Positions 42,692-51,948 of a DNA stretch of 64,000 nucleotides are shown piece by piece. This DNA is from Sphingobacterium hungaricum (GTDB lineage Bacteria > Bacteroidota > Bacteroidia > Sphingobacteriales > Sphingobacteriaceae), in assembly GCF_015210005.1 (NCBI RefSeq), contig NZ_MU158698.1:3023273-3087272 (forward strand), written 5' to 3'. Numbering within the stretch: position 1 is the stretch's first letter; the number at the start of each line of letters is the position of its first letter. A program made the position numbers and the translations under genes. The notes under the pieces were generated by a model. It saw only the letters and a program-made list of their open reading frames with translations, did not search any database and was not told where the DNA came from.

Positions 42692-42930
42692 TAGCAGCAA
42701 ATAGTCCAGAAGATAATAATAACCTGCAATATATGTTGTGCTGTTGAATGGGCAGCAACCCCCTATAATGATTAAAGAATCAATTACAATATAGTTTCGC
42801 TAATCAAATTGCTATTTTTTCAATATATGTATTAAGGGAGCCAAGTCTTCACTGGTGAAATATCTTCTTAGCCTTAGGAATTGAATATTTTTCAATTCTT
42901 TCGGAACTTTCGTGAAGTCAATATCTCCAA

Positions 42931-43122
42931 TTGAAACAGCTGTTTATGGACGAACGAGAACCAATATTTTACCTGATACCGTCCATTGTGTGGCGTACAC
43001 CAGATGAATTATTTACTATTCCAAAAAATACGATCCTAAGATTGGAGGAGAAATATTGGTTCGAAAATATTATGTTAAATGATTTTTTGGTTCTTTTGCA
43101 TCAGGGTAAAAAAAACAAATAA
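42931..43122 (+). pseudogene. Possible remnant of a DUF4365-like gene
   Basis: 63 codons with a weak TTG start and an in-frame stop shortly upstream. The segment YLIPSIVW, followed by a basic/acidic stretch ending YWFENIMLND, recalls the C-terminus of DUF4365 nuclease-like proteins. The rest of such a gene is missing. The evidence is thin. Confidence 0.3.
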
Positions 43123-43508
43123 ACAAATCCGTGAGCGCCAGCATAGAAAAATGCGAAATAAAAGCCTGATAAGGCACATAAGCATTTTTTGTATGCCATC
43201 GAATACCACGAAATAAAAATTTTCTTTTTTGTGCGGTGGAAAAAAACTAAATTGTCTTATAATTTATATTATGTTAAATAGAATCTTTCGGTTGTTCAAT
43301 TCTGTCCTATTTCAAGCATCTAAAATCGAATAAATATAGAGCAATCAGATTTGATTAAAACGGCCATAGCTTAGCGATAAGCTCTAAGATAAATGCGACC
43401 AGAGCTTTCAAAAGCTCAATGAAAAACATAATCATATAATCTACAGTTAAATAATTTTGATTTTATGCTATAATATTACACAGAATCTTGGACTATAAAA
43501 CTATAAAT

Positions 43509-43537
43509 TAAAAAAGCCTGCAAATATTGCAAGCTTC
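43509..43537 (-). terminator. Terminator of the sulfate assimilation operon
   Basis: Stem AAGCTTGCA / TGCAGGCTT (one wobble pair) on the minus strand, followed by TTTTTT, 24 bases after the cysN stop. Confidence 0.75.
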
Positions 43538-43560
43538 TCCGATTATATGTATTAAAAAAA

Positions 43561-44805
43561 TTAAACTTCCTGTTCCAGCCAAACTGCACCAACAGTGATG
43601 TTTGTGCGCGGATCAATCACAATGGCTTGCGCATTTTCAGGGAAATCGCTATCGGAATCAAAAACAATTTCTTCAGCTGATTTCAATGTGATTTTGCCAA
43701 TATCATTCAGGTTAATTGAATCATCAATAATATGTTCTTGCGAATGAATATCGTATTTAAAATGTATGTTCTGAATCTTGATCTTGGAAACCTTGCTGTG
43801 ATTTTGCAGTAAATAAGCTTGATTTGTATCCAATGGCTTTTGATCGAACCAGCAAATGTGCGCATCGATCTCTCGTGATGTTTTCGCTGGTGAATTTGCG
43901 CTCACCAATAAATCGCCTCTTGAAATATCGACTTGATCGCTCAAATGAATAATTACAGATTGTCCATTTTCAGCCTGTAATAGACTGTCTTGATTCAGTT
44001 CGATTGCTTTTATTGTAGTCTTTACACCGCTTGGCAAAACCAGTACCTCTTCCCCTATCTGCAATCCGTCACCGATTACGCGTCCCGCATATCCTCTATA
44101 GTCGGGTAAATCATCCGTTTGCGGACGGACAACCCATTGTACAGGAAAGCGCCAAGGCTGTGACTTTTTATCATCTAATGAAATATTCTCTAGATAATCC
44201 AGCAGAGAATCTCCCGTGTACCAATCCATGTGTTTTGACGGATTAACAATATTATCGCCACGTAAGGCGGAAACTGGAATAAAGTCTACATCAGTTAACC
44301 CTAATTTGCCAGCTAACTTCAAATAGTCCGCTTGAATAGCCAAATAAGCATTTTCTTGATAATCAACCATATCCATCTTATTGACGCAAACCAATACTTT
44401 ATTCATTGAAAGCAGTTTCGCCAAAAAAGAATGCCTTTTGGTTTGTTCGATAACGCCCTTGCGTGCATCAATCAAAATAATGATCAAATCTGAATTTGAT
44501 GCGCCAGTGACCATATTTCTTGTATACTGAATATGTCCAGGAGCATCCGCGATAATAAACTTGCGCTTATCCGTTTGAAAATATTTATAAGCTACGTCAA
44601 TCGTTATGCCTTGCTCCCGCTCTGCTTTCAGTCCATCCGTCAGAATGGCTAGATCGACAGTGCCATCATTATTTTTGCGGTTTGCTTTCTGAATAGCTTC
44701 CAATTGATCATCCAAAATCGAATTTGTATCGTATAATAAACGACCGATTAGTGTACTTTTCCCGTCATCCACTGATCCCGCTGTTATGAATTTTAATAGA
44801 TTCAT
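43561..44805 (-). CDS. cysN: Sulfate adenylyltransferase subunit 1, GTPase
   Basis: 414 residues. A translation-factor-type GTPase domain is complete: P-loop GSVDDGKSTL, DAPGH, NKMD, and switch residues EREQGITIDVAY. Beta-barrel domains follow (VQWVVRPQTDDLPDYRGYAGRV). It couples GTP hydrolysis to APS synthesis by CysD. It is shorter than E. coli CysN and has no fused APS kinase. No cysC occurs in the operon, which fits the APS-type reductase here. Last gene, 69 bases after cysD; the gap contains a small tandem repeat. Confidence 0.96.
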   Translation of the reverse strand: MNLLKFITAGSVDDGKSTLIGRLLYDTNSILDDQLEAIQKANRKNNDGTVDLAILTDGLKAEREQGITIDVAYKYFQTDKRKFIIADAPGHIQYTRNMVTGASNSDLIIILIDARKGVIEQTKRHSFLAKLLSMNKVLVCVNKMDMVDYQENAYLAIQADYLKLAGKLGLTDVDFIPVSALRGDNIVNPSKHMDWYTGDSLLDYLENISLDDKKSQPWRFPVQWVVRPQTDDLPDYRGYAGRVIGDGLQIGEEVLVLPSGVKTTIKAIELNQDSLLQAENGQSVIIHLSDQVDISRGDLLVSANSPAKTSREIDAHICWFDQKPLDTNQAYLLQNHSKVSKIKIQNIHFKYDIHSQEHIIDDSINLNDIGKITLKSAEEIVFDSDSDFPENAQAIVIDPRTNITVGAVWLEQEV

Positions 44806-44845
44806 GTATATAAATTTTGTAGCCTACTTAATTAATTTACCCAAA

Positions 44846-44877
44846 GCTTACAGCCTATTGCTTACCGCCTACAGCTA
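44846..44877 (-). repeat. Tandem intergenic repeat overlapping the cysD stop
   Basis: On the minus strand the unit TAGGC-N-GTAAGC occurs twice in a row, and the cysD stop TAG lies at its edge. The same kind of short repeat is common between Bacteroidota genes (from memory). Confidence 0.6.
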
Positions 44878-45765
44878 AAAATACCCCTGCTTTTTACGGT
44901 CTTCCATCGCCGCTTCAGAAACCTTATCATCCAATCGCGCACCGCGCTCACTGACCGTTGATACTCGGATTTCTTCGATAATATCATCCAGTTCAGTAGC
45001 TTCCGAATCTACAGAAGCAGTACAGGTCATATCTCCTACTGTTCTGAAACGCACTGATTTAAACGCTAATTTATCTTCTTGGTCAATGCTTAAAAATGGT
45101 GTCGAAGCCATCCATTGTCCATTTCGCAAAACCACTTCGCGTTCGTGGCTGAAGTAAATGCTTGGCAACGCTATTTTCTCTCTTTTTATGTAATTCCATA
45201 CATCCAATTCTGTCCAATTTGAAATTGGGAAAACACGTACATTTTCACCTTTGTGAATGCGTCCATTTAAAATGTTCCACAATTCAGGGCGCTGTCTTTT
45301 CGGATCCCATTGTCCGAAATCATCACGGACAGAAAAAATGCGCTCTTTTGCCCTAGCTTTTTCTTCATCTCTTCTGGCTCCGCCAATGCAGGCATCAAAA
45401 CCATATTTTTCGATGGTTTCCAATAAAGTGACCGTCTGCAAGGCGTTACGGCTAGCATTTTTACCTTTTTGCTCCACAACTTTTCCTTGATCGATGCTGT
45501 CTTGAACTAGACCGACAATCAATTTTTCGCCTAATTCTTCCACTAACTGATCGCGGTAGGCAATTGTTTCCGGAAAATTATGCCCAGTATCGATATGAAC
45601 CAATGGGAAAGGAAATTTCCCTGGACGAAATGCTTTTTTTGCTAAATGAACTAAGGTTATCGAATCTTTTCCTCCCGAAAACAACAAGGCTGGATTTTCA
45701 AACTGCCCCGCTACTTCCCTTAAAATATAAATTGCTTCTGCTTCTAAATGATCTAAATAATCCAT
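44875..45765 (-). CDS. cysD: Sulfate adenylyltransferase subunit 2
   Basis: 296 residues. PP-loop motif ALLFSGGKDSITLVHL (residues 28-43), conserved GGARRDEEKARAKERIFS and FPISNWTELDVWNYI, and C-terminal DKVSEAAMEDRKKQGYF. It makes adenylylsulfate (APS) from sulfate and ATP with CysN. It follows the APS reductase gene by 9 bases. Confidence 0.97.
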   Translation of the reverse strand: MDYLDHLEAEAIYILREVAGQFENPALLFSGGKDSITLVHLAKKAFRPGKFPFPLVHIDTGHNFPETIAYRDQLVEELGEKLIVGLVQDSIDQGKVVEQKGKNASRNALQTVTLLETIEKYGFDACIGGARRDEEKARAKERIFSVRDDFGQWDPKRQRPELWNILNGRIHKGENVRVFPISNWTELDVWNYIKREKIALPSIYFSHEREVVLRNGQWMASTPFLSIDQEDKLAFKSVRFRTVGDMTCTASVDSEATELDDIIEEIRVSTVSERGARLDDKVSEAAMEDRKKQGYF

Positions 45766-45774
45766 CTACGCTTC

Positions 45775-46476
45775 TTAATTTTTTGTAACACTATGTAATC
45801 CACACTCTTTTTTGCTCTTATCTTCCCACCACCAACGGCCGGCGCGAAAATCATCGCCCTCCTGAACCGCTCTTGTACAAGGCTGGCAACCGATACTCGG
45901 AAAACCTTTATCATGCAACGGATTATAAGGAATAAAATTTTCTTTGATAAAATCAACGACATCCTGATAGGTCCAGTAAAACAACGGATGGATTTTTATC
46001 AACTGATTCACTTCATCCCATTCTACCTGATGCATATCTTCGCGATTTTCGGATTGATCCGCTCTGATTCCCGTAATCCAAACGCTGTATCCTTGAATCG
46101 CACGTTTTAACGGCTCAATTTTTCGGATATAACAACATTCTTTTCGGTTCTCTACAGATTCATAAAAACTCGAAGGCCCTTTTGTTGTCACCAATTTTTC
46201 GACAGACTGGGTATTCGGATAATATGTCTTGATCGGCAATTTGTATTTATCCAACGTACGATTCCAAACATAATAGGTCTCTGGAAATAAACGTCCGGTT
46301 TCCAGCGTGAAAATATCAGCATGCGTATTTACGCGAGAGAGCAAATCCGTAATGACCTGATCCTCTATACCAAACGATGTAGAAAACACAGCCTTATTCG
46401 CGAATTTATTTTCGACGTATTGCAAAATTGCTAAAGCATCCAATCCCTCGACGTCTTGTCTAATCTGCTCGATCAT
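45775..46476 (-). CDS. cysH: Adenylyl-sulfate (APS) reductase, [4Fe-4S] type
   Basis: 233 residues of the CysH family. The cysteine set CC (114-115) with CxxC (197, 200) is present. This is the iron-sulfur signature of APS-reducing enzymes and is absent from PAPS reductases. The redox-active Cys225 lies in KKECGLH. With no APS kinase in the operon, the pathway is sulfate to APS to sulfite. The N-terminus overlaps the siroheme gene by 17 bases. Some family members also accept PAPS. Confidence 0.93.
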   Translation of the reverse strand: MIEQIRQDVEGLDALAILQYVENKFANKAVFSTSFGIEDQVITDLLSRVNTHADIFTLETGRLFPETYYVWNRTLDKYKLPIKTYYPNTQSVEKLVTTKGPSSFYESVENRKECCYIRKIEPLKRAIQGYSVWITGIRADQSENREDMHQVEWDEVNQLIKIHPLFYWTYQDVVDFIKENFIPYNPLHDKGFPSIGCQPCTRAVQEGDDFRAGRWWWEDKSKKECGLHSVTKN

Positions 46477-47053
46477 ATCCTGAATGACTTAATAATTCTT
46501 TTGTATGCTCATTGAGCACTTTTACTTTATGTTGAAAATCGCCTTTAAGCGAGTTCCGTAATTCTTGCATTAATTCCAATGTATCGTCCAATTCCTCTGG
46601 CAAAACCTCATTCAGCAATTCTTTTAATCGCTTCGCAATGGTCGGTGATTTTCCATTGGTCGAAATTCCAATTTTCAAATTCCCTTTTTGTACGACTGAC
46701 CCTAAATAAAAGTCGCATAGTGCAGGCGTATCCGCTACGTTCAATAAAATATGCTGTTCGCTCGCCAATCTTCGGATTTGTTGATTTAAAAAATCATTGT
46801 TGCTTGCCAGAATGATTAAATCGATTCCATAAATATCTTTTGATTTAAATGTCCGCTTTATAAACTCAATATGCGAATGTTTTTTTATAAAATCATCAAA
46901 AGCTGGAATACTATGTTCTGCAACTACCTTAATTTTTGCCTTCGGCGAATTCTTAATCATTGCCTCCAATTTTTCCAAACCAACAGCTCCAGCTCCAACC
47001 AACAAGGTTTGGATCTGATCTAATTTGACATATATAGGAAACAATTCGTTCAT
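46460..47053 (-). CDS. Precorrin-2 dehydrogenase / sirohydrochlorin ferrochelatase (siroheme synthase domain)
   Basis: 197 residues. Rossmann-type NAD-binding start (FPIYVKLDQIQTLLVGAGAVGLEKLEAMI) and the family signature GISTNGKSPTIAKRLKELL. It corresponds to the N-terminal half of E. coli CysG; the methyltransferase half is the next gene. It oxidises precorrin-2 to sirohydrochlorin and inserts iron to make siroheme for the sulfite reductase. It overlaps cobA by 1 base and cysH by 17. Confidence 0.93.
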   Translation of the reverse strand: MNELFPIYVKLDQIQTLLVGAGAVGLEKLEAMIKNSPKAKIKVVAEHSIPAFDDFIKKHSHIEFIKRTFKSKDIYGIDLIILASNNDFLNQQIRRLASEQHILLNVADTPALCDFYLGSVVQKGNLKIGISTNGKSPTIAKRLKELLNEVLPEELDDTLELMQELRNSLKGDFQHKVKVLNEHTKELLSHSGYDRAD

Positions 47054-47826
47054 TAAATCGAAAATGATTTGATTTCGTCTTTCAACAAGTTGAAATGTTG
47101 ATGTTTCTTCACCACTTCGCCCAAGACAATAATCGCTGGCATCGAAAGGCGTTTTTTCTCGACTTCTTCTAAAATACTTGCAACAGTGCCCAATGCAATG
47201 CGTTCGTTTGGCAACGAGCCATTTTGAATGACCGCAATCGGCAAATCTTCTTTGCCATTTTCTTTATACAAAGAAACGATTTGAGAAAGTTTGGCGTAAC
47301 CCATTAATACAACCACCGTTGCATTGGTTTGAACGGCTTTTTGCAAATCAGATGATAGTTCGCCCGATGAAGTCGAGCCTGTAATTACCCAAAAACTCTC
47401 GCTGATTCCACGATAAGTCAATGGAATTTGCTGTAATCCAGTCAATCCTGTAGACGATGAAATTCCTGGAATGCTCGAGGTAGAAATCCCGTATTGTCTA
47501 ACGAAATCCAATTCTTCGCCCCCGCGACCAAAAACAAATGGATCGCCACCTTTCAACCGAACAACATGACCATGCGTCAAGGCATAATCCACTAATAATT
47601 TATTGATTTGGTCTTGTGAAGTCGATAGCGCTTCGGCACGTTTGCCGACATAAATTTTAGTACAAGATTTTTTTGCTTGCTCCAATAATTCTTCGTTGAC
47701 TAATGCGTCATATAAAATAACATCGGCCGATTGAATGGCTTTAAGGCCTTTCAACGTAATTAGATCCGGATCGCCAGGACCCGCACCAACCAATGTTACA
47801 TGTGCTGTTGTTTTCATTGTCATCAC
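47053..47826 (-). CDS. cobA: Uroporphyrinogen-III C-methyltransferase
   Basis: 257 residues. Tetrapyrrole methylase signature HVTLVGAGPGDPDLITLKGLKAIQSADVILYDALV, plus VVRLKGGDPFVFGRGGEE and PGISSSTGLTGLQQIPLTYRG. It makes precorrin-2 from uroporphyrinogen III, the entry to siroheme. It directly abuts the sulfite reductase gene and overlaps the siroheme gene, forming a tight three-gene cofactor and enzyme set. Confidence 0.96.
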   Translation of the reverse strand: MMTMKTTAHVTLVGAGPGDPDLITLKGLKAIQSADVILYDALVNEELLEQAKKSCTKIYVGKRAEALSTSQDQINKLLVDYALTHGHVVRLKGGDPFVFGRGGEELDFVRQYGISTSSIPGISSSTGLTGLQQIPLTYRGISESFWVITGSTSSGELSSDLQKAVQTNATVVVLMGYAKLSQIVSLYKENGKEDLPIAVIQNGSLPNERIALGTVASILEEVEKKRLSMPAIIVLGEVVKKHQHFNLLKDEIKSFSI

Positions 47827-49932
47827 TTAATTTGATAATCTAATTTCTTCCCTTCTATTCAATGCTTCGTAATAAAAAGCTTTTGACTGTGTGATATAGC
47901 TTTTGGCAAACTCCTCTTCAGGCTCATATTTATTGATCTGCAATACACGATCTGAAAAACTTGTCGGAAATTCAAAAGTCTGTGTTGTTACAAATTGTGC
48001 GTCAAATTCTTGAATAACGGCACTTTGTGTGCTTACATTGATGCCTTTGTCCAATAACAAAGCTTTAGCGCCCCAAACGAATGAGCTGTAAGCATGATAA
48101 ATCGCATCGGCATATTGTCCTTTTTCGAAGGCCAAATCTGCCCAATCCAATTTCTCTTCAGCTTCTAACAATAAGGTTGCTACTAAATCGATGACCACGC
48201 CAGCACATTCGCCCACACCGATTGCGGTAGCAAAAGTTTCCTGATGTCCCCAATCGACAAACTCATCATCTGTCAAGGTCGTTAAATCTGCCAAAGGCTT
48301 TAATTTCTGATAGAAATAATCTTTAGTCTGACGGTCATAATACGCATGAAATGTTTCATCTGCTAACCGATTGACTTTATAATCGCGCAACAAAACATCA
48401 ATAACCTGAAGAACACGTTTTGTAGGTACTTTAATAATGCGTTCCGCCACACGTCCGTAGCCATTTCCTAAAGTGCCACCGGCTAACATCACTTGCGCCG
48501 CAGGCAATACCTTCCCATTCGCTTTTACCGAACTTCCATGAAAACCTATATGTGCCAAACCGTGCTGTCCGCAAGAATTCATGCATCCCGAAATCTTGAT
48601 TTTCAGGTTCTGTTCGTAAATAAATTCCTCATGAAACTCATGAATGTATGTTTCAATTACACGAGCCATTTCGGTACTGTTGGAAATCCCCAAGTTACAG
48701 GTGTCTGTTCCAGGGCAGGTTGTCACATCCGATGTGCTTTCGAAACCTGGAGAAGCTAGACCCAAAGCTGTCAAGGCATTAAAAATATGAACCAACGAAT
48801 CTTCACGCACATATTTTAACAACAAACCTTGATTTTGTGTAATGCGCAATTCATCTGCAACATGGTCTTTAATTGCATCAATTAATAACCTTGCTTTTTC
48901 CGTCGATAAATCTCCAGTCAATACTTTTACAAATACACCGTAAAATCCTTCTTGTTTTTGAGAAAATACATTGGTATTTCTCCATAAAACATAAGCTAAT
49001 CCATCAATCGGTTCAGCTGAAGGATGTACAATCGCTAATGGAGGTTCGGGCTGAACAATCAAGTCGCGATCAACAAAATGTAATTTCGTTTTATTAGCAA
49101 TTTTTTCCTGTTCGATTAAGTTCAGAACTTCTTCTAAACCGATTTTTTGAATCAGGTATTTGAATCTCGCTTTATTTCTATTGTTGCGCTCGCCATGACG
49201 GTCGAATACGCGCAAAGTTGTTTCTGTAAACGGCAATAATTCTTCTTCAGGAAGGAAATCATTGATTGGCGTAGCCACAAATGGTTGCGCTCCTAATCCA
49301 CCGCCAATCATCACTTTGAACCCTCGGCGCTCTACCCCATTTTCGATTTTGACTTTAGGGATAAATCCCAAATCATGGATGTAGCTCATCGCAGTATCTT
49401 TATCGCTGGATGAAAAGGACATTTTAAATTTACGTCCCATCTCTGCGCACACTGGGTTACGCAATAAATACGCAAATAAAGCTTGCGCATAAGGTGCAAC
49501 ATCGAATGGTTCTTCCGGATCAATTCCAGCAGTCGGCGAAGCGGTAATGTTTCGAACTGTGTTTCCGCAAGCTTCGCGCAAAGTAATATCATCTTCCGCT
49601 AGTTTCGCCCACAATTCTGGGGTTTTATCTAAACTGACGTAATGGATTTGTATATCTTGACGAGTCGTTAAATGCAGGTTTTTGCTTGCGTATTCATCTG
49701 AAATATCCGCAATTTTCAATAATTGTTTGAACGTTACTTTTCCAAAAGGCAATTTTATGCGTACCATCTGTACGCCGGGCTGACGCTGGCCATACACTCC
49801 CCTAGCCAAACGCAGGGACCTGAATTTTTCATCAGGAATAGTACCTTGCTGAAAAGCACGAATCTTTTGCTCTAATTCAATTATTTCTTGTTCAACAAGA
49901 GGATTTTCTAATTCTGTACGAAAACTTTGCAT
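47827..49932 (-). CDS. Sulfite/nitrite reductase hemoprotein with C-terminal HEPN domain
   Basis: 701 residues. Duplicated siroheme reductase core (about 1-540). The Fe4S4-siroheme ligands are Cys406/Cys412 (TTCPGTDTC) and Cys450/Cys454 (GCMNSCGQHG); ferredoxin-like half-domains include TRQDIQIHY and NTVRNITASPTAG. A C-terminal extension (about 585-701, AFEKGQYADAIYHAYSSFVWGAKALLLDKG) is a HEPN-type helical domain, found fused to sulfite reductase in Bacteroidota. It reduces sulfite to sulfide. The operon context favours sulfite over nitrite. First gene of the operon. Confidence 0.95.
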   Translation of the reverse strand: MQSFRTELENPLVEQEIIELEQKIRAFQQGTIPDEKFRSLRLARGVYGQRQPGVQMVRIKLPFGKVTFKQLLKIADISDEYASKNLHLTTRQDIQIHYVSLDKTPELWAKLAEDDITLREACGNTVRNITASPTAGIDPEEPFDVAPYAQALFAYLLRNPVCAEMGRKFKMSFSSSDKDTAMSYIHDLGFIPKVKIENGVERRGFKVMIGGGLGAQPFVATPINDFLPEEELLPFTETTLRVFDRHGERNNRNKARFKYLIQKIGLEEVLNLIEQEKIANKTKLHFVDRDLIVQPEPPLAIVHPSAEPIDGLAYVLWRNTNVFSQKQEGFYGVFVKVLTGDLSTEKARLLIDAIKDHVADELRITQNQGLLLKYVREDSLVHIFNALTALGLASPGFESTSDVTTCPGTDTCNLGISNSTEMARVIETYIHEFHEEFIYEQNLKIKISGCMNSCGQHGLAHIGFHGSSVKANGKVLPAAQVMLAGGTLGNGYGRVAERIIKVPTKRVLQVIDVLLRDYKVNRLADETFHAYYDRQTKDYFYQKLKPLADLTTLTDDEFVDWGHQETFATAIGVGECAGVVIDLVATLLLEAEEKLDWADLAFEKGQYADAIYHAYSSFVWGAKALLLDKGINVSTQSAVIQEFDAQFVTTQTFEFPTSFSDRVLQINKYEPEEEFAKSYITQSKAFYYEALNRREEIRLSN

Positions 49933-49996
49933 TATCTCAATTTATTACCTTTCCAAAAACAAATAGCTCAATATCTATAGAACTAGTATGACTTTA

Positions 49997-50004
49997 CAAA
50001 TTTA
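49997..50004 (-). promoter_or_regulatory. -7 box of the sulfate assimilation operon
   Basis: Minus-strand TAAATTTG, a TAnnTTTG match about 65 bases before the sulfite reductase start. No clear -33 partner. Confidence 0.4.
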
Positions 50005-50047
50005 TAAAAAAATATGAACTAACTATATAAAGTCTATAATATTACTA

Positions 50048-50055
50048 TATATTTG
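50048..50055 (+). promoter_or_regulatory. -7 box of the PstSCAB-like operon
   Basis: TATATTTG, perfect match, 28 bases before the TTG start at 50084. It lies back-to-back with the sulfate operon promoter within about 50 bases, so one regulator could serve both. Confidence 0.5.
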
Positions 50056-50083
50056 TGCTATAAATTTTAATTCAACGGTAAAA

Positions 50084-51061
50084 TTGGTCATCGCGAAACG
50101 TAAAACAATACTAATCTGTAGTTTATATCTTCTCTTTAATTTGGGATGCGCTCCTAAGGTAAAGGAAAGTTACGATGAGAAGGAAGGATATGCGGGTAGT
50201 ATTTCCGTTTCTGGAGCTTTTGCCCTCTACCCTTTGGTCATTTTGTGGAGTGAAGATTTCAAAAAATTAAACCCAAAAGTGCGCTTTAATATTTCAGCAG
50301 GTGGCGCAGGAAAAGGCATAGCGGATGTGTTGACCAACATGGTGGACATAGGTTTAGTGTCGCGGGATTTGCATGTTCAGGAAACCGAGCGAGGTGCATT
50401 TCCAATCGTTGTGGCAAAGGATGCCGTAATCGCCACCATCAATAGCGAACATCCAAATATTCAATTAATCAAAGAACGAGGATTAAAGCGTCAAGAGTTT
50501 ATCGATTTGTTTATTAATCAAAAATATAAAAACTGGAACGACCTAGACAGCCGGTTTATAAAGCAGCCTGTAGAGGTTTTCGTTCGTTCCGATGCTGCTG
50601 GCGCAGCTGAAACTTGGGCGAAATACCTTGGTCAAAGCCAGGAAGATTTAAAAGGGATCGGAATTTTTGGTGATCCAGGTTTGGCCCAGTCCATCAAAGA
50701 CAACAAGCTGGCGATTGGATTTAACAACATCAATTACGTCTATGATATCGTCAATAAAAAAACAAGCGCAAACATTACAGTTGTGCCTTTGGATATTAAT
50801 GAAAATGGGAAAATTGACGCTGAAGAAAACTTTTACGATCATTTGGATTCATTGGTCAATGCCGTTTCCAAAAAAGTGTATCCTTCGCCCCCATCGCGAG
50901 ATTTGCTTTTTGTGATCCAGAAAGATAATTCAAGTCCATTGGTGAAAGCTTTTATTGCTTTTGTCTTGGAGAAACAGCAACAGGCTATTCTATTGCCAAA
51001 TGGTTATGTGCCATTGAATGAGGAAATAAAAAACAAGGAATTAGAGAAATTATCGAAATAA
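50084..51061 (+). CDS. PstS-like anion-binding lipoprotein of an ABC transporter, ligand uncertain
   Basis: 325 residues from a TTG start that gives a good lipoprotein signal (KRKTILICSLYLLFNLGC, Cys22). PstS/PBP-like fold: ISVSGAFALYPLVILWSEDF, GGAGKGIADVLTNMVDIGLVSRDL and FVRSDAAGAAETWAKYLG. In classical PstS the last segment is R-x-D-G-S-G-T, whose Ser-Gly-Thr binds phosphate; here it is Asp170-Ala-Ala-Gly-Ala174, so those contacts are lost. No phoU follows. The gene is divergent from the sulfate operon, so sulfate or another oxyanion is a plausible ligand. Phosphate is not excluded. Confidence 0.85.
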   Translation: MVIAKRKTILICSLYLLFNLGCAPKVKESYDEKEGYAGSISVSGAFALYPLVILWSEDFKKLNPKVRFNISAGGAGKGIADVLTNMVDIGLVSRDLHVQETERGAFPIVVAKDAVIATINSEHPNIQLIKERGLKRQEFIDLFINQKYKNWNDLDSRFIKQPVEVFVRSDAAGAAETWAKYLGQSQEDLKGIGIFGDPGLAQSIKDNKLAIGFNNINYVYDIVNKKTSANITVVPLDINENGKIDAEENFYDHLDSLVNAVSKKVYPSPPSRDLLFVIQKDNSSPLVKAFIAFVLEKQQQAILLPNGYVPLNEEIKNKELEKLSK

Positions 51062-51948
51062 TGAGTTGGCGTTTACTTAAAGATTTTCTATTTAAAAAAA
51101 GTGCAGCGGTTTTCTTGGCGGTAAGCCTTTCGGTTGTGCTATTGATTTTTGTTGGTTTGGGATACAAATCCCTTCCGCTTCTTCAAAGTGAATCAATAAT
51201 CAATATTTTGACACAAAGTGTGTGGTCGCCTTTGAAAGGAAATTTTGGATTTCTTCCTTTTATTATGGGAACGATCTGGGTAACGTTTATTGCATTGATT
51301 ATTGCCGTTCCATTATGCTTATTGGCATCAGCCTATTTGGCAGAATACGCTTCAGATCGATTGAAAAATTTTGTGCTTCCGCTGGTCAATGTATTAGCGG
51401 CAATTCCGCCTGTCTTATTCGGCGTTTGGGGAATCTTATTCGTTGTGCCGATTTTAAGCGATTACATCGGCCCAGCATTTGGCATTACGAGTTCGGGCTA
51501 TTCTGTTTTTGCAGGTGGCATTGTATTGGCGGTCATGATTTTTCCAATCATGATCAGCATTATGGTCGAGGTTTTGAAAACCATCCCAGAAGAACTAAAA
51601 GCGGCTTCGCTTTCATTAGGAGCGACAAAATGGGAAACCATAAAAAAAGTAGTTTTCGTCAAAGCTAAGCCAGGAATATTCGCAGCGGTTGTGCTTGCGA
51701 TATCCAGAGCATTCGGCGAGACGATAGCGGTATTGATGGTCTGTGGCAATATTCCTCAGATTCCAAAAGGTTTGTTCGATGCCGGATATCCATTGCCCGC
51801 ATTAATTGCCAATAACTTCGGAGAAATGATGTCTATTCCATTGTATGATTCAGCATTGATGTTCGCGGCCTTGCTCCTGTTCGTTATTATTTTTGGATTC
51901 AACTTTTTGTCACGCGTTATTTTAAACAGATTGGAGGAGAAAGCATAA
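51061..51948 (+). CDS. pstC: ABC transporter permease, PstC-like
   Basis: 295 residues with six predicted membrane helices. The inner-membrane permease loop is EELKAASLSLGATKWETIKKVVFVKAKPGIFAAVVLAISRAFGETIAVLM (EAA-type coupling motif). It shares one base with the end of the binding-protein gene and one with pstA. It forms half of the transmembrane channel of the PstS-like importer. The name follows family similarity only; the substrate is not proven. Confidence 0.9.
   Translation: MSWRLLKDFLFKKSAAVFLAVSLSVVLLIFVGLGYKSLPLLQSESIINILTQSVWSPLKGNFGFLPFIMGTIWVTFIALIIAVPLCLLASAYLAEYASDRLKNFVLPLVNVLAAIPPVLFGVWGILFVVPILSDYIGPAFGITSSGYSVFAGGIVLAVMIFPIMISIMVEVLKTIPEELKAASLSLGATKWETIKKVVFVKAKPGIFAAVVLAISRAFGETIAVLMVCGNIPQIPKGLFDAGYPLPALIANNFGEMMSIPLYDSALMFAALLLFVIIFGFNFLSRVILNRLEEKA

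Larger units (their letters stand above)
42692..43560. other. Degenerate, largely gene-free flank of the CBASS island
   Basis: 869 bases without a convincing intact gene. A 63-codon frame at 42931-43122 (TTG start) reads FYLIPSIVWRTPDELF ... LEEKYWFE and resembles the C-terminal end of DUF4365-type proteins, so it is probably a 5'-truncated remnant; the frame upstream has stops. Small hairpins occur at 43370-43385 (AGCTTA-GCGA-TAAGCT) and 43403-43418 (GAGCTTTCAAAAGCTC). Nothing else is recognised. Confidence 0.5.
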
